Assembly: GCF_004379255.2 (NCBI RefSeq)
Contig: NC_056046.1
Location: forward strand, 7,750,001 to 7,814,000
Direction of reading: 5' to 3'
Length of the DNA stretch: 64,000 nucleotides
From: Salvia splendens
Lineage: Eukaryota > Streptophyta > Magnoliopsida > Lamiales > Lamiaceae
Part shown: positions 27,151-42,969 of the stretch, piece after piece
Numbering within the stretch: position 1 is the first letter of the stretch
Layout of the letters: every line of letters begins with the position of its first letter
Made by a program: the position numbers and the translations under genes
The notes under the pieces: generated by a model
What the model was told of the DNA's origin: nothing
The model's database searches: none
Seen by the model: the letters and a program-made list of their open reading frames with translations, nothing else

Positions 27151-27359
27151 CTTCATTTGTCCCTGAAAAGTACTGTATAAATTTTTAGTTAGACACGAGT
27201 TTTAATGCATAATAAGTAAAGTAATAGAAAACAAGAGGATAGTTGAAGTAGTATTTGTCTGAGCTATTATAAGTAATTAGATTTCTAAAATTAGGAAAAT
27301 CATACTTGGGAGTGACTAAAAATGAAATAAAACATACACTTTTCAAGGATGGAGGAATT
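27151..27359. mobile_element. Stowaway-like MITE abutting the previous one
   Basis: The left end cttcatttgtccctgaaaag pairs imperfectly with the right end acttttcaaggatggagg. It shares the TA at 27149-27150 with its neighbour and has a TA at 27360-27361. The right boundary is approximate. Confidence 0.55.
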
Positions 27360-27756
27360 TACGAAGCATTTATTCATTAAATAATACATGGTATGGATAT
27401 TAGAAAACAAGATACACTTGGTGTTTGGATGGCCTCGTCCTCGTGACTTGAATAACAACTATAGTCGGTATGACATATACGACGATCTATCTCATAACCG
27501 AAATAACCTCGAGTTCAAGTCCGAGTAACAATTACCACCAGCTAAACTATGTCCTTGGTCTAGTAGGTGGGAACCTCATTAACTATATAGTCGGTGACGG
27601 GTGACGAGGGACAACCTCATGACTGAAATACCCTCGAGTTGAAGCCCAGCCCAGCCCAGCCCAGCCCGAGTTTCCTATGAGACCAATTAAATTTTGCGGT
27701 GCCATAATCCGTAGGATGCGGACAGCCTCTTGACTGAAATGACCCTCGAGTTTCAA

Positions 27757-29879
27757 CTATACGACATCGACTAAACTACGCTGTTTCTCCATTCTTCGTC
27801 CTTGCGCTCTGATCGAGTTCTCCATTGCGAGGCCTTGACCACCACAGCACAAGTAGTTGTTCATCAACCCCAAGTTGAACGACCTACGCTTCTTCAGCTT
27901 CCTCTTGACTGTCTCTTCGCCAAAGTAGGGGGGGGGACTCGTTCAAGCTCGAGGGCCCTGCGCTACCAAAATCGACCGGAGACCACCACGACGAGGCGCT
28001 GCACGGCGAACCGAGGTTCGATTTCGGAAGCACCTGCCCAGCATTGTGTGGAAACCCTACACCAAATTTCTTCTTCGAGGAAGGACTAAGAACACTCTCC
28101 TGCACAGATAGAATCCTCTTGTTACTTGGCTTTGAAAACTGCTCTCTGAGCGAAATAGGGCAGTTTTTCGTCCTCGGCTGAATTCCGCGTGACTCGGCGG
28201 AACAGCCACTGTCGATGCTACCAGCATCGACACTTCTTCGCCCGCCTCGGCGGAGCATAGTCTTGAGACGCCTCGTGGCACTAGTCATAGAGCTCGATTT
28301 CTTGAGCTTGGACGAGCTAGGTCGAGGCGTGGACAATCTCTCGTCCGAGTAGCCACAATCAGTGCTCACGAGCTCGGAGCTAAAGCACGCTCCGTGCTCG
28401 AGCCTGGTGTACAACACGATCTCCGCATCCGGGATCCGGAAAGAAGTCCCGGGGCTTCCTCCGATCCCACGCATCCTTAAGTGAGCACTCCTCACCGCGC
28501 CATCCTCACGCCCGCACACCCCTCCGGCCGAGACCAGCCTCCTGATCAAGATCTCAGTCGAGGCCGATCTCTGCCGTTGCTTGAGAAGATCCAGAGGAGT
28601 GTTCCCTTCACCATCAACAAGGTTCACATCTATGTACCTAACCGAAAGCAACATCTCAACAACATCAGATTGAATGTTCTCAACCACAGCCATGTGCAGA
28701 GCAGTTCGACCATCGTTGTTTTGGACATTGACGATCTCTTCGATTCGTACGAGGTCTCCACCAACTATCTCCCTCATCAGCTCCATCTGCCGGTCCACAC
28801 GCCTAAAGCTCGGCGGGTGGAAGCCCGCGACCGCCATGTGAAGGAAGGTGTCGCCGCAGTTGTTGGTGCGCAAAGCAGACGAAGGCGAGGCGGAGACAAG
28901 CACCTTCATCACGGCTAGATGGCCGCGATAGACCGCAACGTTCAACGCCGTGTTGCCTCGATCATCCTCAGAGTCGATGATGTCGTAGGAGGATATCAAG
29001 TTTTTTACTATCTGCATTGTTACAAGCAGCATATACGCATTCAAGATTGAGAATTTTATAGATCACAAAATCTAACAACTTCATAGCATTTCTATAATTA
29101 CTCAAATTGATTAAAGAATAAGCTATGTAAAAGCAGCAATTTCTCAACAAATTAATGTAGTCAACATCGAGAATTTTATGCTATAACACAAAATTTGACA
29201 AAGATTTCACCTGAATTTGCCCTCGGCCGGCGGCGGCGTGGAGCACGGTGGAGCCCAGCGAATCCCTAAATCCCAAAACATCCTCACCATCACCCAAAAG
29301 CTCCTCCAGCACCGCGGCGGCGCCGCCTCTCGCCGCCGCGTGGACGGCCCGATTCATCATCTCCCACTTAAAAACCGACGAGACCTCCCCGCGCCTCCCC
29401 TTCTCCGCCACCGCGGAATCGAAAATCAGCCGGAAAACCTCCGCGGCGCCGCCTCGCGCGGCGGCGTAGAAGATTTCGGTGATCCCATACTCCCCTTCTC
29501 CGAAGACCAAGAGGCTGTCCCTCTCCAGCAGCTCCTTGACGAAATCCAAATCCCCCGCCGCGGCGGCGGAGTAGAGGAGCCAGCCGCCGTAGCCGGCTCG
29601 GATTAGGGAATTGTGGGCTCCGTTCTCGCAGTCGCGGAGGAGTTCTCTTGCGACGGTCGAGCGGCATTTGGAGACGCCGGAGAACTCGTCGTCCCAGACG
29701 GATTCGAGGCGGCGGATTCGGGGGAGGGAGGTGAGCTTGATGAGGAGATTGGGATCGAGGTGGAGGAGCTCACGGACGAGGTCGTAGTGGCTGTTGGCGG
29801 CGGCGCAGTCGATGGGGGAAGCGAACCACCATTGATCGCCGGTGCTCTCCCATCTCAGAGGGAGGAATTTCGGTGCCAT
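27757..29879 (-). CDS. Ankyrin-repeat protein, with a C-run frame break near the C-terminus
   Basis: Exon 1 (29879-29211, 223 codons) and exon 2 (from 29011) join in phase. There are about eight ankyrin repeats, for example WLLYSAAAAGDLDFVKELL, STVLHAAAGRGQIQIVKNLI, NTALNVAVYRGHLAVMKVLV and RTALHMAVVENIQSDVVEML. A Ser-rich basic tail follows. As read, the frame ends at 27884 (598 residues). In the next frame coding-like sequence continues from the nine-C run (27928-27936) as YFGEETVKRKLKKRRSF to a stop at 27757, which would give about 640 residues. One base too many in the run is the simplest explanation. No transmembrane PGG domain is seen, so it is not an ACD6/ITN1-type protein. Its function is unknown; such proteins usually mediate protein contacts. 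Confidence 0.8.
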
Positions 29880-32190
29880 TTTGAATTTTTGAGACGAGAT
29901 TATCAAGATTCGATTTTTATTTCGATTTTATAGGGAAATTGGATCGAAAAAATCGCGTTGAAGGATTGTTGAGATTTGGAAGAGAATGTAAACAAGATTT
30001 GTTTTTATTTCTATGAGTTGAGACAGGGAAATACAGAGCTATTTTCTGCAAACGTAGATTCTTTGCAGGTGAAGTGAGAAATCATAACTTAAATTCCACC
30101 TTCTCTCTTTTGGTGGGATTGTACTGTAATATTAAATGTTTTGGATTTTGTTGAATGTGTGAAACGTAGGAATTATTATCGCAGTGCTGTTTCTCCACTG
30201 AATTTATTTTAACATCTCTTTGCAGAAAAAAAAAAAAGCGATTCCGTCACATTGGCGGCCCCATACTCCAGCCCGACATCATGTGAGGGGATTCAATCAG
30301 GGTACGCAGTAGCCCGTTAAGGGGGAGACCTTAACCCACTGGCTGCCAGAAGCCCATCTCCCAAGGCCTCACACTTGCCTGAAAGATGGAAGCAACTATA
30401 CGACCGTAGTGGAATTCTCGAAGACACACAAGAAACAGAACAATAATTCCAATCGCAAATCGGCGTTTTCATGGAAAAAATGTCTTAGCATGCCTCAACA
30501 ACTAGTACTAATATTATTTTAATTCGAATTGGGCCTTGTATATATTTAATACGATTGATCTAATAATTATAAATTCGATCTGTCTAAGTAGTATAATATT
30601 AATGCACATTTGTCAGATATTTATGATTTATACAATATGATACTTTTAAAAAAATGGGATAGTGGAAAAATGTTGTTCTTTTAGGTAGTTAGTAGATAGT
30701 CGATGGAGAGTGAATCAAATTAATAGAATTGACTTTGGAATTAGAAAATTGGTTGACAGAGGAGAGCATAACTACGACACAAATAATTTTCAATTTTTTT
30801 AGGTATAGTATTCGCCGACAGTCTAAGAGGAGTATTTTTATTTGTCGCAACGTCGATCCATTCTCCTCGTCCTTTCGTGTTCACCTAAGAGAAAAGGAAA
30901 GTATTGATTTAGGAGAGACATATATATGCTATTAGTGAATTGCAGTATACTACCTACATTACTACTATAATTGATTAGTCGATTGTCTATGCATGATTTT
31001 GAGGTTATCTAGTTGGATAGATTTTGTTAAGATATAGGTGATGAGAACATATGAATAAAGATGGCAAGAAAATGTTTAATAGACTTTTTCAGATTTTGGA
31101 AGCAAATAATTTGGATTTATGAATTTCATTAAGTTATGACTGAATAATCCGTCAACGATAGGTAACTTATTGTTGAACATTCCATGTGAATTTCATATTT
31201 TAGTCTTTGGGGTTATAGGCATGATCTTGTGTGATGTGATATTTCGTTTTCCAATTTATTTGTTGACTTGTGCAATGGCAATATCAACTCCATTATCACT
31301 TTATGGTTAGAAAATTGACTATTCATGGGAGTAGATGCTATTGGACTAAAATCTGTAGGCCCATAGGTTGGACTCAACTCTAAGTTCTAATAGGCTTCAT
31401 AATAAGCCCACATAGGCCCAATTATAAGAAAAAAATATATACTCCATATTTTTGTGTTGAAAATCTTGTCAAGTGTATAATTTTTTTACGTTTTTGCACA
31501 GTAACAAGTCGTATATACATTTAAACGACAATAAATTCAAAATGATATTTAAGTTTATCAAAAATTACATTTCAATCCCTAGTTGTACGGGGATATATCG
31601 AAGATTGGCGATTCACATTAGAAAATTTTTAAAAATTTACATATAAATCGACGAAAATAAGTTTAATGTGGAATGCAAATTAGCATGCAACACATTAGAA
31701 ATAAAGTGATTTCTAAGTATGCTTGTAGGGATAAAAGAAATATACTTGTATATTATTTTCTTACTTAATATACTTTCTATCAAATCTAACTATTTATTAG
31801 TATAATTTTTGCGGAAAAGAAACGCCCAACTTATAGTAGAACGGAGGAAATACTATCTTATCTTATAGTGGACAAAGATTTGCAAGTCCAGCTACTCCAG
31901 TTTGTGGCAATGTGCTTTATGCCTCTGAGCATAACCCGACCCAACTATGACGGGGTGGGTCAACACTTCAAATAGTTAGTATTATATTTTCGTGTATTAT
32001 GTGATACCCTAAATTTACAAGAATAAAGAATAGAATAGCATGAGATCCTTAGTAGTAGTAATAAAGTAGAAACTTATCTACAATGGTGTGATACAAAAGA
32101 TACACACAGGCTAAGCTTGCTGCTCCGACTAAGCAGCTTATTGTACACGATAAAAGCTCAATGCCTGCCACGTAGACTTCCACCCTGGCA
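29880..32190. other. Intergenic spacer
   Basis: The first 200 bases hold the ankyrin gene leader and promoter. At about 30230-30430 there is an unusually GC-rich block after an A-run, with no reading frame or tRNA-like fold that I can see. The rest is AT-rich with degenerate Stowaway-like fragments (about 31750-31860). No gene is supported. Confidence 0.55.
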
Positions 32191-32196
32191 AATCCA

Positions 32197-34469
<2,273 letters not shown>

Positions 34470-36016
34470 ATTCTAGAATAAGAAAATGATAACAACAGAG
34501 TCTTGAAATGAGTTTGTTTGTTTGTGTGAAAGAAAAGCAGAGAAGAAGACTATGGAGAGTTGTAGCAAAGGAAGGAAGAATTTATTAAGGTGCTGAAAAC
34601 CGCTTTTTTTGTTATTTCTTTTTAAAAAAAGAAAAGAAAAGAAAATTCGAGCACTTCTTTTAGACTTAGATTCGACGTGATAAATTACGATTATCCAATT
34701 TAATTCTTGGAAAACAAGTCAGAATTTTCCATTTACAACAAATGTTTGTTAAGAATGCAGCCGATTTACAACATCCAATTTTAGATGTACTTTTCCAAAT
34801 GAGGAATTTTATACTAGTATATTGTTAAAACGGTGGAGAAAAAAGAAGATTGAGAAAAAATGAAGAGAAATTCGACCCGGAAATAAAATTTCGTGACAGC
34901 TATAACATAGAGGTTAGGACACATGTTTTGTGACATGTTTTAATGAGCTTCTACAACCTTCTTTATCAAACTTTTAGACTATATCATGTGACCATTTCCC
35001 CTCTAAATACGTTATTTGTTAATATAATTTCGAGGTCGTAAGTGTAAATTTAAAATATATGAATATTTCAGTAATCGAATCTGTAGCATATAATTTTTTA
35101 TGCAAGAAAATACATGGTTATTTATTTAACTAACCAGATAGAAAACTTACAATGAGATTCCCAAATTTTAAAAGAGAATGATAGAAATAAAATATTATTT
35201 CTTCTCAATAATTGCTATTATTTTTTTAATTATTTGTTAGCATGACATTTCACACCGCTTTATACGTTATACCTATATTCCACAGGTTGTAAAAAAAAAC
35301 TAAAAATGCTCTTTTAAAAAGATAGGCTTTCTTTATATATTGGACTTATTTTAATCGTCTTTTATCATAATTTAATAATGTTAATTCAGCCCACTGCGAA
35401 GTGAAAATAAAATTAAAAAAAAAAACTCTACTATGATTTGTACATTTTTTTTTGTGTGGCCTTCCACTTTTTTTTTCCATTTTTCCGAACTTTCCTTTAT
35501 TTACCCAACTTCAATTAACAATACCCAAATTATCTTTTCTCTAATATTTTATTAATTTATACAGCCTTAAGACTATTGATAATAGACGGATGGGTATAGT
35601 TTACATGGAGTCACCCACCAGATTCGAACATGAAGCAAAAATAGCAAGATTTTTTAAAAAAATCGACCGTTACCCAAAACCATTACTATAATTTATTTTA
35701 TAAAGATATTTTTTATGGACGAAAGTAGTACTATGTCATATGTTCCATATAGAATGTGGCAAGCACAATTTATAGGGCATAACAAACACCTAAAGATTCA
35801 TAGTGACACACTAATGAAGTAACAAGCATGAATTATAGAATAGACATTAATAACTGATATACATCATACAACAATTCAACAAAATCCCACATTTACACTA
35901 GAGTTTCAAGGGTAAAGAAATGCTAAATTCCATTTTTGTACTAAAAAATTACTTCCACATTTCCCCTGCAAATCATGCTTACCCTAATTGTTACAAATGT
36001 CGGAAACAAACCACGG
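34470..36016. other. GAPC leader and AT-rich spacer
   Basis: The GAPC 5' leader probably ends near 34600. A poly-A/G stretch follows, then sequence with no recognisable gene. A short Stowaway-like fragment (gacgaaagtagtacta, about 35718-35733) lacks a partner end. Confidence 0.55.
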
Positions 36017-39000
36017 TCAATTGGCCCCACGGTAGATAGCTCCGGGCAACAGCTCGTCCATGCTATCGACGTTCCTATATCCATTGTACTCTCTCAGATA
36101 AGTCCACCCACGGCGTGAGAGGAAGTCACGAAAATCATCCTCCGTGTAGAAGGTTTTATCCTCAGTGTGCGGCATCGGCCCAGATTCCTCATAGAAGCAC
36201 ACTTTTATCGTCAGCCCTGCATCCAGCAACGCGAATCCATCATCAAGATTCAAGAAATCTCATGATGTTTAACGTTATGCAAAGGTCTCCTTCTCTCTAC
36301 CTTCATCAACGTGGAGAGTGTAGTTTCCAAGAGGCATGTCTCTGTCGAGTGATCGCACCACATTATCTTCATCTTCCAACCAAAATGCGCGTTTAGTCCT
36401 TAACCTGAAAGCAGATTTGATGGCTTCCTTGATGGCATCTGCACTGCCATCAATCCCTATTCTTTTCGTATACTCTCCGAGTTTAACTATTATCACCCTT
36501 CCATCATACGTATTAGTCTGTTCGCCTGCGTAAGAACTCAAAACATAAATTACATAATTGGTTAAAGTTTGTGTTTTCAAGCACGACGTTAGACTAACCA
36601 CTTCCGGGCGTCTCCCTCCAATTCCACGGAGAAACTCCACTCGCTCCAACAGCATCAGCAGCAGTTATAGCAAGAGGGTGCCCCTCATGGTCCAAACGTC
36701 GCTCTAAGTTGAGAGTCGACCTGCCATTAGCTGTATCAAAATAGCATTTATGTCATCAACATTATTAGGATAGCTAAAACAATTCAATTTCTAACTCATA
36801 TCTACGACACACGAATAATCAAAATCGCAGTAAAGGAGCATGTAATGACCCAAAAATACCCCCATTTTTCAGGGTTTACTGAGTTTCTTTGTTATATGTA
36901 ACTAGGCATGAAACATATCGATAATGAGACAAATACATCTTCATACTTTTCACTATTTCAGTTTAAAAATCAGTCGTGACTACAAAACGACAAAATCAGT
37001 TGGATATAGCGACCTTGAAAAGACGGCAAAACTTCAACTGAGATTTACCAAATCCGAAAGCAAGTGAAACCTACTGAGACTTTTAACATACCTTCTACCG
37101 GCCCAAAAGTAAGACTGGCGTCATCAATACCTGTAGACGCCAAATAACATAAATGTATGCTAGTTAATGAGATTCATATAAATCAGGAAACTCTAATGCA
37201 TTTAGATTGAAGGGAATTTATCGGTGAAAACACAGCACGTGGAAAGCGAAAAAACATAAATACTCATAAATAATCTAGATCAGATATGGTAGTAGAATCA
37301 CGAGCAGATACAAGAACCCCAAGGTGATAACCACCACAGTGCTAAACTATACAAGAATCATCTCAAAAATTAAATATAGATACTATAGAAGAAGATTTGA
37401 ATTTCTTGCGTTCATAATACCAAGGATGAACACGACATATGAACCAATATTTTTAAATAGGGTTTCTTTATCATTGAATTCATATTCCACCAACAAAGTA
37501 GGCCGTAAAAGGATGAGAACTAACTCATTCACATCAAACAAATGGAGCTAACAACCAAATCGTAAAATTCATCCATGATAAAGTTAGTATTCCAAACTTC
37601 AAAGATTTCCCAAAGAATCCTTCTGTGTATGAAAGAATACGATATACTACATGACAAACGAGTTCAATTGGTATCCTACTTCTACTGCCACTGTTGAATT
37701 GGATACAATCATGAATCTCGATCATCCACAGAGAAACTTAAAAGCAAAGAGGATAGACGAGGCGAGTGCATGCTCCTTTGCCAGGAAAAAAAGAAAATGA
37801 AAAAACACATACGACCAACACTTACCATATCCATTTGACACAAGACTTATACCTAAAAAGCATCCATGATAAATTCAGTAATCAAACACTAAGTTCCTTT
37901 TTTATGTCCTTAACTGATAAAATACTGTAGAAAAGGGTAAAAACACCAGGGGGGAAAACAACACACGAAGCGACTAAGGACATAAAACCATGCTACATTT
38001 CACATACAAAGTTAAAAAAGACCCAAGTTCTGCAGCACTCCAATCATCAAACAAACACATATCATTAGCAAACATAGAAAACCAAAACACCTCAAAATCA
38101 CACATCTCAAACAAAACACCGATGCCATGAACTCCTCCCTTTTTCACTAGACACAGCCATGAAATCATCAACATCCAAAACACAAAACACACCTATCCAC
38201 CAACGGCAACGTAATGCATAAAAAACTCCACTCTACTTCAAAAAGAATAACATACACCAAAAATCAAATAAAACCAACTTCCACATCTCTACATCCCTAC
38301 ACACTGCCTTATAAAAACAACAGAAATACTAAACAATCATCCAAGCAACACATACCAAATACATCAAACAAAACCAAATTCCACATCTCTACACTCCAAA
38401 ACCAACCATACTAAACAAAGTCAGCAAAAACTCAAAAGATCAAACCTTTATCAGAAAACTGCATAAAGGAATCAACTTTGGGAGCCCCAGCACCATTCCC
38501 ACCTTCAGAACTCTTCCAATTAGGCGGCCCATCTCTGCTCCTCTCCCTCAAAATCTCCTCAATCTCCTTATAATAGTTCATCTTAGCCGACCCATTCCCA
38601 CTCCCATCCCGATTATTCTGCTTCACCTTCTTGAATTCCTTCAACAAATTCCTCCATTTATCAGTACACATAGTCGGAGACCTATCAAACCCTTTCTCCC
38701 TCATCTTCAAAGAAATGTTATCCCACAAGTGCTTGTTCGATTTCGAGGTGTTGAACAGCATATCTATCTCTTTCCGCAAAGAAATGAGAGACCTCGTCTC
38801 CTCCTGCACCCACGTCTCGGCCCTTCTCTTCGGCGCGGAGGGGTGGCTGGAAGGAGCCACGGCGGGGGGCGGGACGGCGTCCTCGGCCACGAGGGGCGGC
38901 GATCCGTCGTCGGGGAGGTGGTGGGGGATGATCATGGCGGTGTTTTGGAGAGGCCCGGCTTCTGGTTTGTAGAAATCTACGGCGGATTCTTGCTGCCGTT

Positions 39001-39022
39001 GGGGTTTCTCGGACATGTACAT
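36017..39022 (-). CDS. GT-1: GT-1-type trihelix transcription factor
   Basis: Five exons (39022-38446, 37130-37092, 36730-36599, 36525-36301, 36216-36017) give 390 residues in phase, close to Arabidopsis GT-1. The trihelix DNA-binding domain (about 68-155) begins [12 protein letters not shown] and has the expected tryptophans (ETW, LWDNIS, DKWRNLL) and [14 protein letters not shown]. The C-terminal part, found only in the GT-1 subfamily, includes [22 protein letters not shown] and [20 protein letters not shown], ending [10 protein letters not shown]-1 proteins bind GT elements of light-responsive promoters and can tetramerise. The large first intron (about 1.3 kb) contains nothing else recognisable. 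No lesions are seen. Confidence 0.93.
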
Positions 39023-40773
39023 GTTTTTCTTGATTTCTTAGTGGATTTTATGATTTGGGGTTTTTTTCTTCAAATTGAATTTGTGATGAATCAATTCGAT
39101 TTTGGATTATACATTATGACGATACGTACCTCAATTTCTAGGTTTTGCTCTATTTTCTTTGACATGGACTTGAGTAGGATTTAGCTAAACTAATAATTAC
39201 AACGTGCTATTGTAGTAACTAATTAATACTCTGACTATGGATAAACATACTAAAAATACAGGAGTTAATTCAGTAGCAAATTTACTAATAAGATATTACG
39301 ATCTCATAATCATCTCGATTTAATCTCGTAGATGAAAATGATGAGAGTGAATTACTTTTTGAGAAATTAAGCGAATGTTCACGGTTAGTGTAGAGTTGAT
39401 TGAATCATTTTGAAAGTAATTTAATCATGAGAACTTGATTCATCAAAAAATAAATTTTGAAAAATCATTTATGAGTTAGAATTATCAAGAAAAAACATCA
39501 TGATTTTAAATTTCTATTGATTAGTAAAATTTAATTGACAAATAGATACGAAATGGTTTGTTTACTGAATAATAGTAATATTTAAAAAATTTTGTTTGGT
39601 AAAATTCATGAAATTTCACGTATTAATTAATTTCTCATAGTTTAGAATTCCACTTAAAAATTAAAAAAATATGCAGAAATTTACAAAAAAAAAACAAGAA
39701 ACCCAATATTTTTACTTTGCCTAACTATAGAGTTGTCGGCCTAAATCAGGAGTCAAAGGCTGCACAATCACTCGGTTTGATGATGGAACTAATAAACAAA
39801 AATGTCGCTTCTATAGCAAACGGTTAAAATACAATCATTTATAATAAACTTTCATAAGTGGACTACTAACTCTTTTGCTATTAACGGCAGACAAAAAATA
39901 ACAAGACATAAACATCTTTATCGCCAACTATTAATCTCTAGGCTACGCCAAATGCAAGTATCAAGAATAGATAAACTTCAACAGACTAAACCACAAAATA
40001 GGCTGAGTTTGTCATAAACATACATCATACCCAGGAATCATAAATCAACTTAAATCAAAGCAAACAAGAAATAACGCAGTAGCCATGACTCTTAGTTAAG
40101 TGTGCCATGAAACATCATGGCAAACTTTTATTGATAAAAATTATCCACCATTCATGAGGCAAATAGCAGCACAACAAAATAACAAATAGAAATCAAGAAA
40201 CACTCAGTTCCACAAGAGAGGCTGTTGATAACAAGAAGAAATAGAAATGACGTCGTCGATGTCGCCATAACCTATGTGACGATCCCTGCAAGAGCACAGA
40301 CCCCGCCAAGTATATATCTCCAATCTACCAAGAGCTGGTAGCATAAGCATGACCAGAAAGCAGGACACACATCCACCTTTCCAAAGCAAAGCACGATCAG
40401 CTGAATAGAGGCGAGGCAAGCTCCCGCCTTTAGTTGACATGTCAACTAATATCTAAAATCTTCACAAGGTCAGATCTCCATTTTGCTAGAACTACCAACT
40501 TCCTTCAAGGACAAGTATTTTTTATGATGCCTTTTCCTCTTTTTCCCCTTCTTTTTTGCTCTTTTTATTTTTATTTTTTATATTTTTTCCTCCTTTTTTC
40601 CCTTTTTTTTGTGGGCGAATAGCCCTTTTTCGAACATAACAATGGACATATCAAAGCAAGAAGAAAACGAGTAACCAAGAGTGGAAGCTCACAGGGTGAC
40701 CTGGATCATGTTGGTTCTGCACCAAAGGCGGAGACTACAACAGCAACAAATACAGCCTCATAAGCATGGTCAG
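39023..40773. other. GT-1 promoter and spacer to the F-box gene
   Basis: The first 200 bases hold the GT-1 leader and promoter. A region of short ATCTC-type repeats lies at 39295-39370. A pyrimidine-rich block at 40520-40610 sits 3' of the F-box gene and may belong to its UTR. No coding feature is supported. Confidence 0.5.
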
Positions 40774-42969
40774 TCAAGCAACCATGCTCATGTGGTCTCC
40801 ACATGGGTCAGCCTTCTCATTAAGCCCGTCCTGGTACTTGACCAGCTGCTCGAAACAATCTGAGCATACCAAATCTAAACAGAAAGTCTCCTCATACTCA
40901 TTGTCGTTAATGCAGGTGCCACACTGTGAGCACCTTGTTATACACAGCGTGCATGCTCTGCAGACTTGGGATCCATTATCTTTCACCTGACATCCCTCTG
41001 ACGGACAATCATAAACCAACTTGAATTTCTCACATCTTGGGCACATTTCAATATCTATTGCCCGGTCATCATCATATGGAAGGTAATAGTTTCCTCGATG
41101 ATAGATATGCGGCTTGTGATGACTCTTGAGGGTGTTGTCATCAGTACCCAAAAGAGACTTCAACTCCTCGAAGTGTTCATGCGTAACACCATAAAGGCCA
41201 CCGATTCTCAGGAACTTTATACCTGGGGCATCTTTATTAGAGTTATAGGTCCATACATTTTTCAACATCCCTTCAACAGTGAGCCTTGTACATCCAGGAA
41301 CAAATAGCTGCATTGCACTCATAAGAATTAGCACACAACATCAATGGAACACATGATATAAACATAATTTTGAGGGAGAGCAGAAACAAGCATGAAGATA
41401 CAGCTCCATCGGAATTGGAACAGACATCCATTGATTATCACAACATGACAAGAAGTTTAAATGTGTTGATTGTCTATCTTCAATCTTCATTACAACAAAA
41501 ACCTCAATGATCTCATGTAAATTAGAAGACTCGTACAACAGAATGAAATGATGCACCATATTTTTAGAAGCATATAAGTAGCATGACCCAATTCATGGCA
41601 TACTAACACCCCCACCAACTCAAACTATTGACTGTGTAAAAACTTTTATAAGATTATAGTACTTGATAATATCACAATATGGTCCAAAAGAATTAAGAGT
41701 TAAATATCCTTGCAATTACAATTCAGTTCCAATACAATAATAAAAACTACTACAAAATAGTCTACAACTGAAAATGCTTCCCAATTTTTCAGTACAAAAG
41801 TTGCATATCAGTACTTATCATGCAGCAAAAAGGAGATCATATTTACAGAAGTTCCATTAGCTCCAGCATTTTAAAAAATTTAAGAATACAAAATACCATT
41901 GCTCATCATGCATGATCCAAGAAAGCAAGTTCATACACACACTTTAGCATTCAAAACCCTACATAATACCACTGACCTTTGTTAACCATGGATTGGTTTC
42001 AAGTACACGCTTTATGCCATCATCAGTGATTTTCAGGCACTCCACCAAGCTCAGGCTTTGAAGGGTACCATCAGCCCTACAAGCCAATTCCAAAAGAATG
42101 TCATCCGTGATCTTTTCATTCAGAGGCGGTTCAATGTGGATACTCTTCCACAACAATGGTTCACCACGAACCTCAGACCGAAAGTAACTACAAACTGTTT
42201 CCATTGACAAGAGGTCTTTCACTCCCAGATACATTAGACAAAATTTAAAAGCATCATGGGGTGCTTCATCAGATTTGGCAGCACCCTCCACTTTTTCTCC
42301 AAACTGCAACTCAGGACTGTAGCTAGTGCCCTCGTTGCTGAAATCCATCATCCAACTTTCTTCGTAGGCTGGAGGAAATTCATTGTTGTATGAATCCAAT
42401 GAATTCTCCATCTCTGTATCGACATTATTGATAGCATCTAATGTCTCATCAGGTTTCACATAAACCTGAGGACTGCTTGAAAGGGGCAGGATACTATAAT
42501 TCACATCCTCATTGGACTGAACACCACTGGAAAAGGGCTGGGGCTGGGAATTTAGAGCATTGTTATATAGCATACAACACCCAGCAAACAAATTATAATT
42601 CTCTTGGTCGGATCGTTGACTATTGCTCCTAGTATACGCACCATAATCGACCTCCAAGTCCTCAAGCCATCCCGTGAGAGCTGTGAAGGTAGTCTGTATA
42701 TCCATCCCAAATGGATCAGAAGGTAAACGATCAGCAATGTCCCTCGAGTTTGACTCTGGTGAACAGCAGCGACCAACTGTATCCTGGCTAATGAAATCCC
42801 ACTCCCCCATCTCTTCTTGGCTCGGATGCCAAGGCCTTAGATAACATTCACCATAAACTTCAGGAGAACCCTCAGCAAGACAGCCGTTCACAGTCCTCAA
42901 AGGTGACCACAAAGTTTTTGCAGAAGTGTGAGCCGGGAACACAGGCCGATGTGAATAGTTCAAGGCCAT
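40774..42969 (-). CDS. SKIP14: F-box protein, SKIP14 type
   Basis: Two exons (42969-41977 and 41307-40774) join after NPWLTK to give 508 residues. The N-terminal 230 residues are low-complexity and acidic. The F-box-like segment is FKFCLMYLGVKDLLSMETVC (about 240-260), with LLWKSIHI further on. It is followed by one or two LRR-like units (TLQSLSLVECLKITDDGIKRV; LFVPGCTRLTVEGML). The C-terminus has repeated Cys pairs (CPRC, CRAC, CITRCSQCGTC, CSDC), a probable zinc-binding domain characteristic of this family. It should be a substrate receptor of SCF ubiquitin ligases via SKP1/ASK; substrates are unknown. No lesions are seen. Confidence 0.9.

Larger units (their letters stand above)
25697..27756. 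other. Intergenic spacer holding three Stowaway-like MITEs
   Basis: Apart from the MITEs listed separately, the sequence is AT-rich and gene-free. A short CCCAG-type microsatellite at about 27644-27667 lies close to the 3' end of the ankyrin gene. Confidence 0.6.

Noticed and set aside
28481..28918. 145-residue plus-strand frame
   Set aside because: Antisense to ankyrin repeats with clear protein homology on the minus strand.
37324..38414. Several short frames on both strands (for example 38214-38414)
   Set aside because: They fall in the first intron of the GT-1 gene, are low complexity (Lys/Asn/Thr-rich) and match no family.
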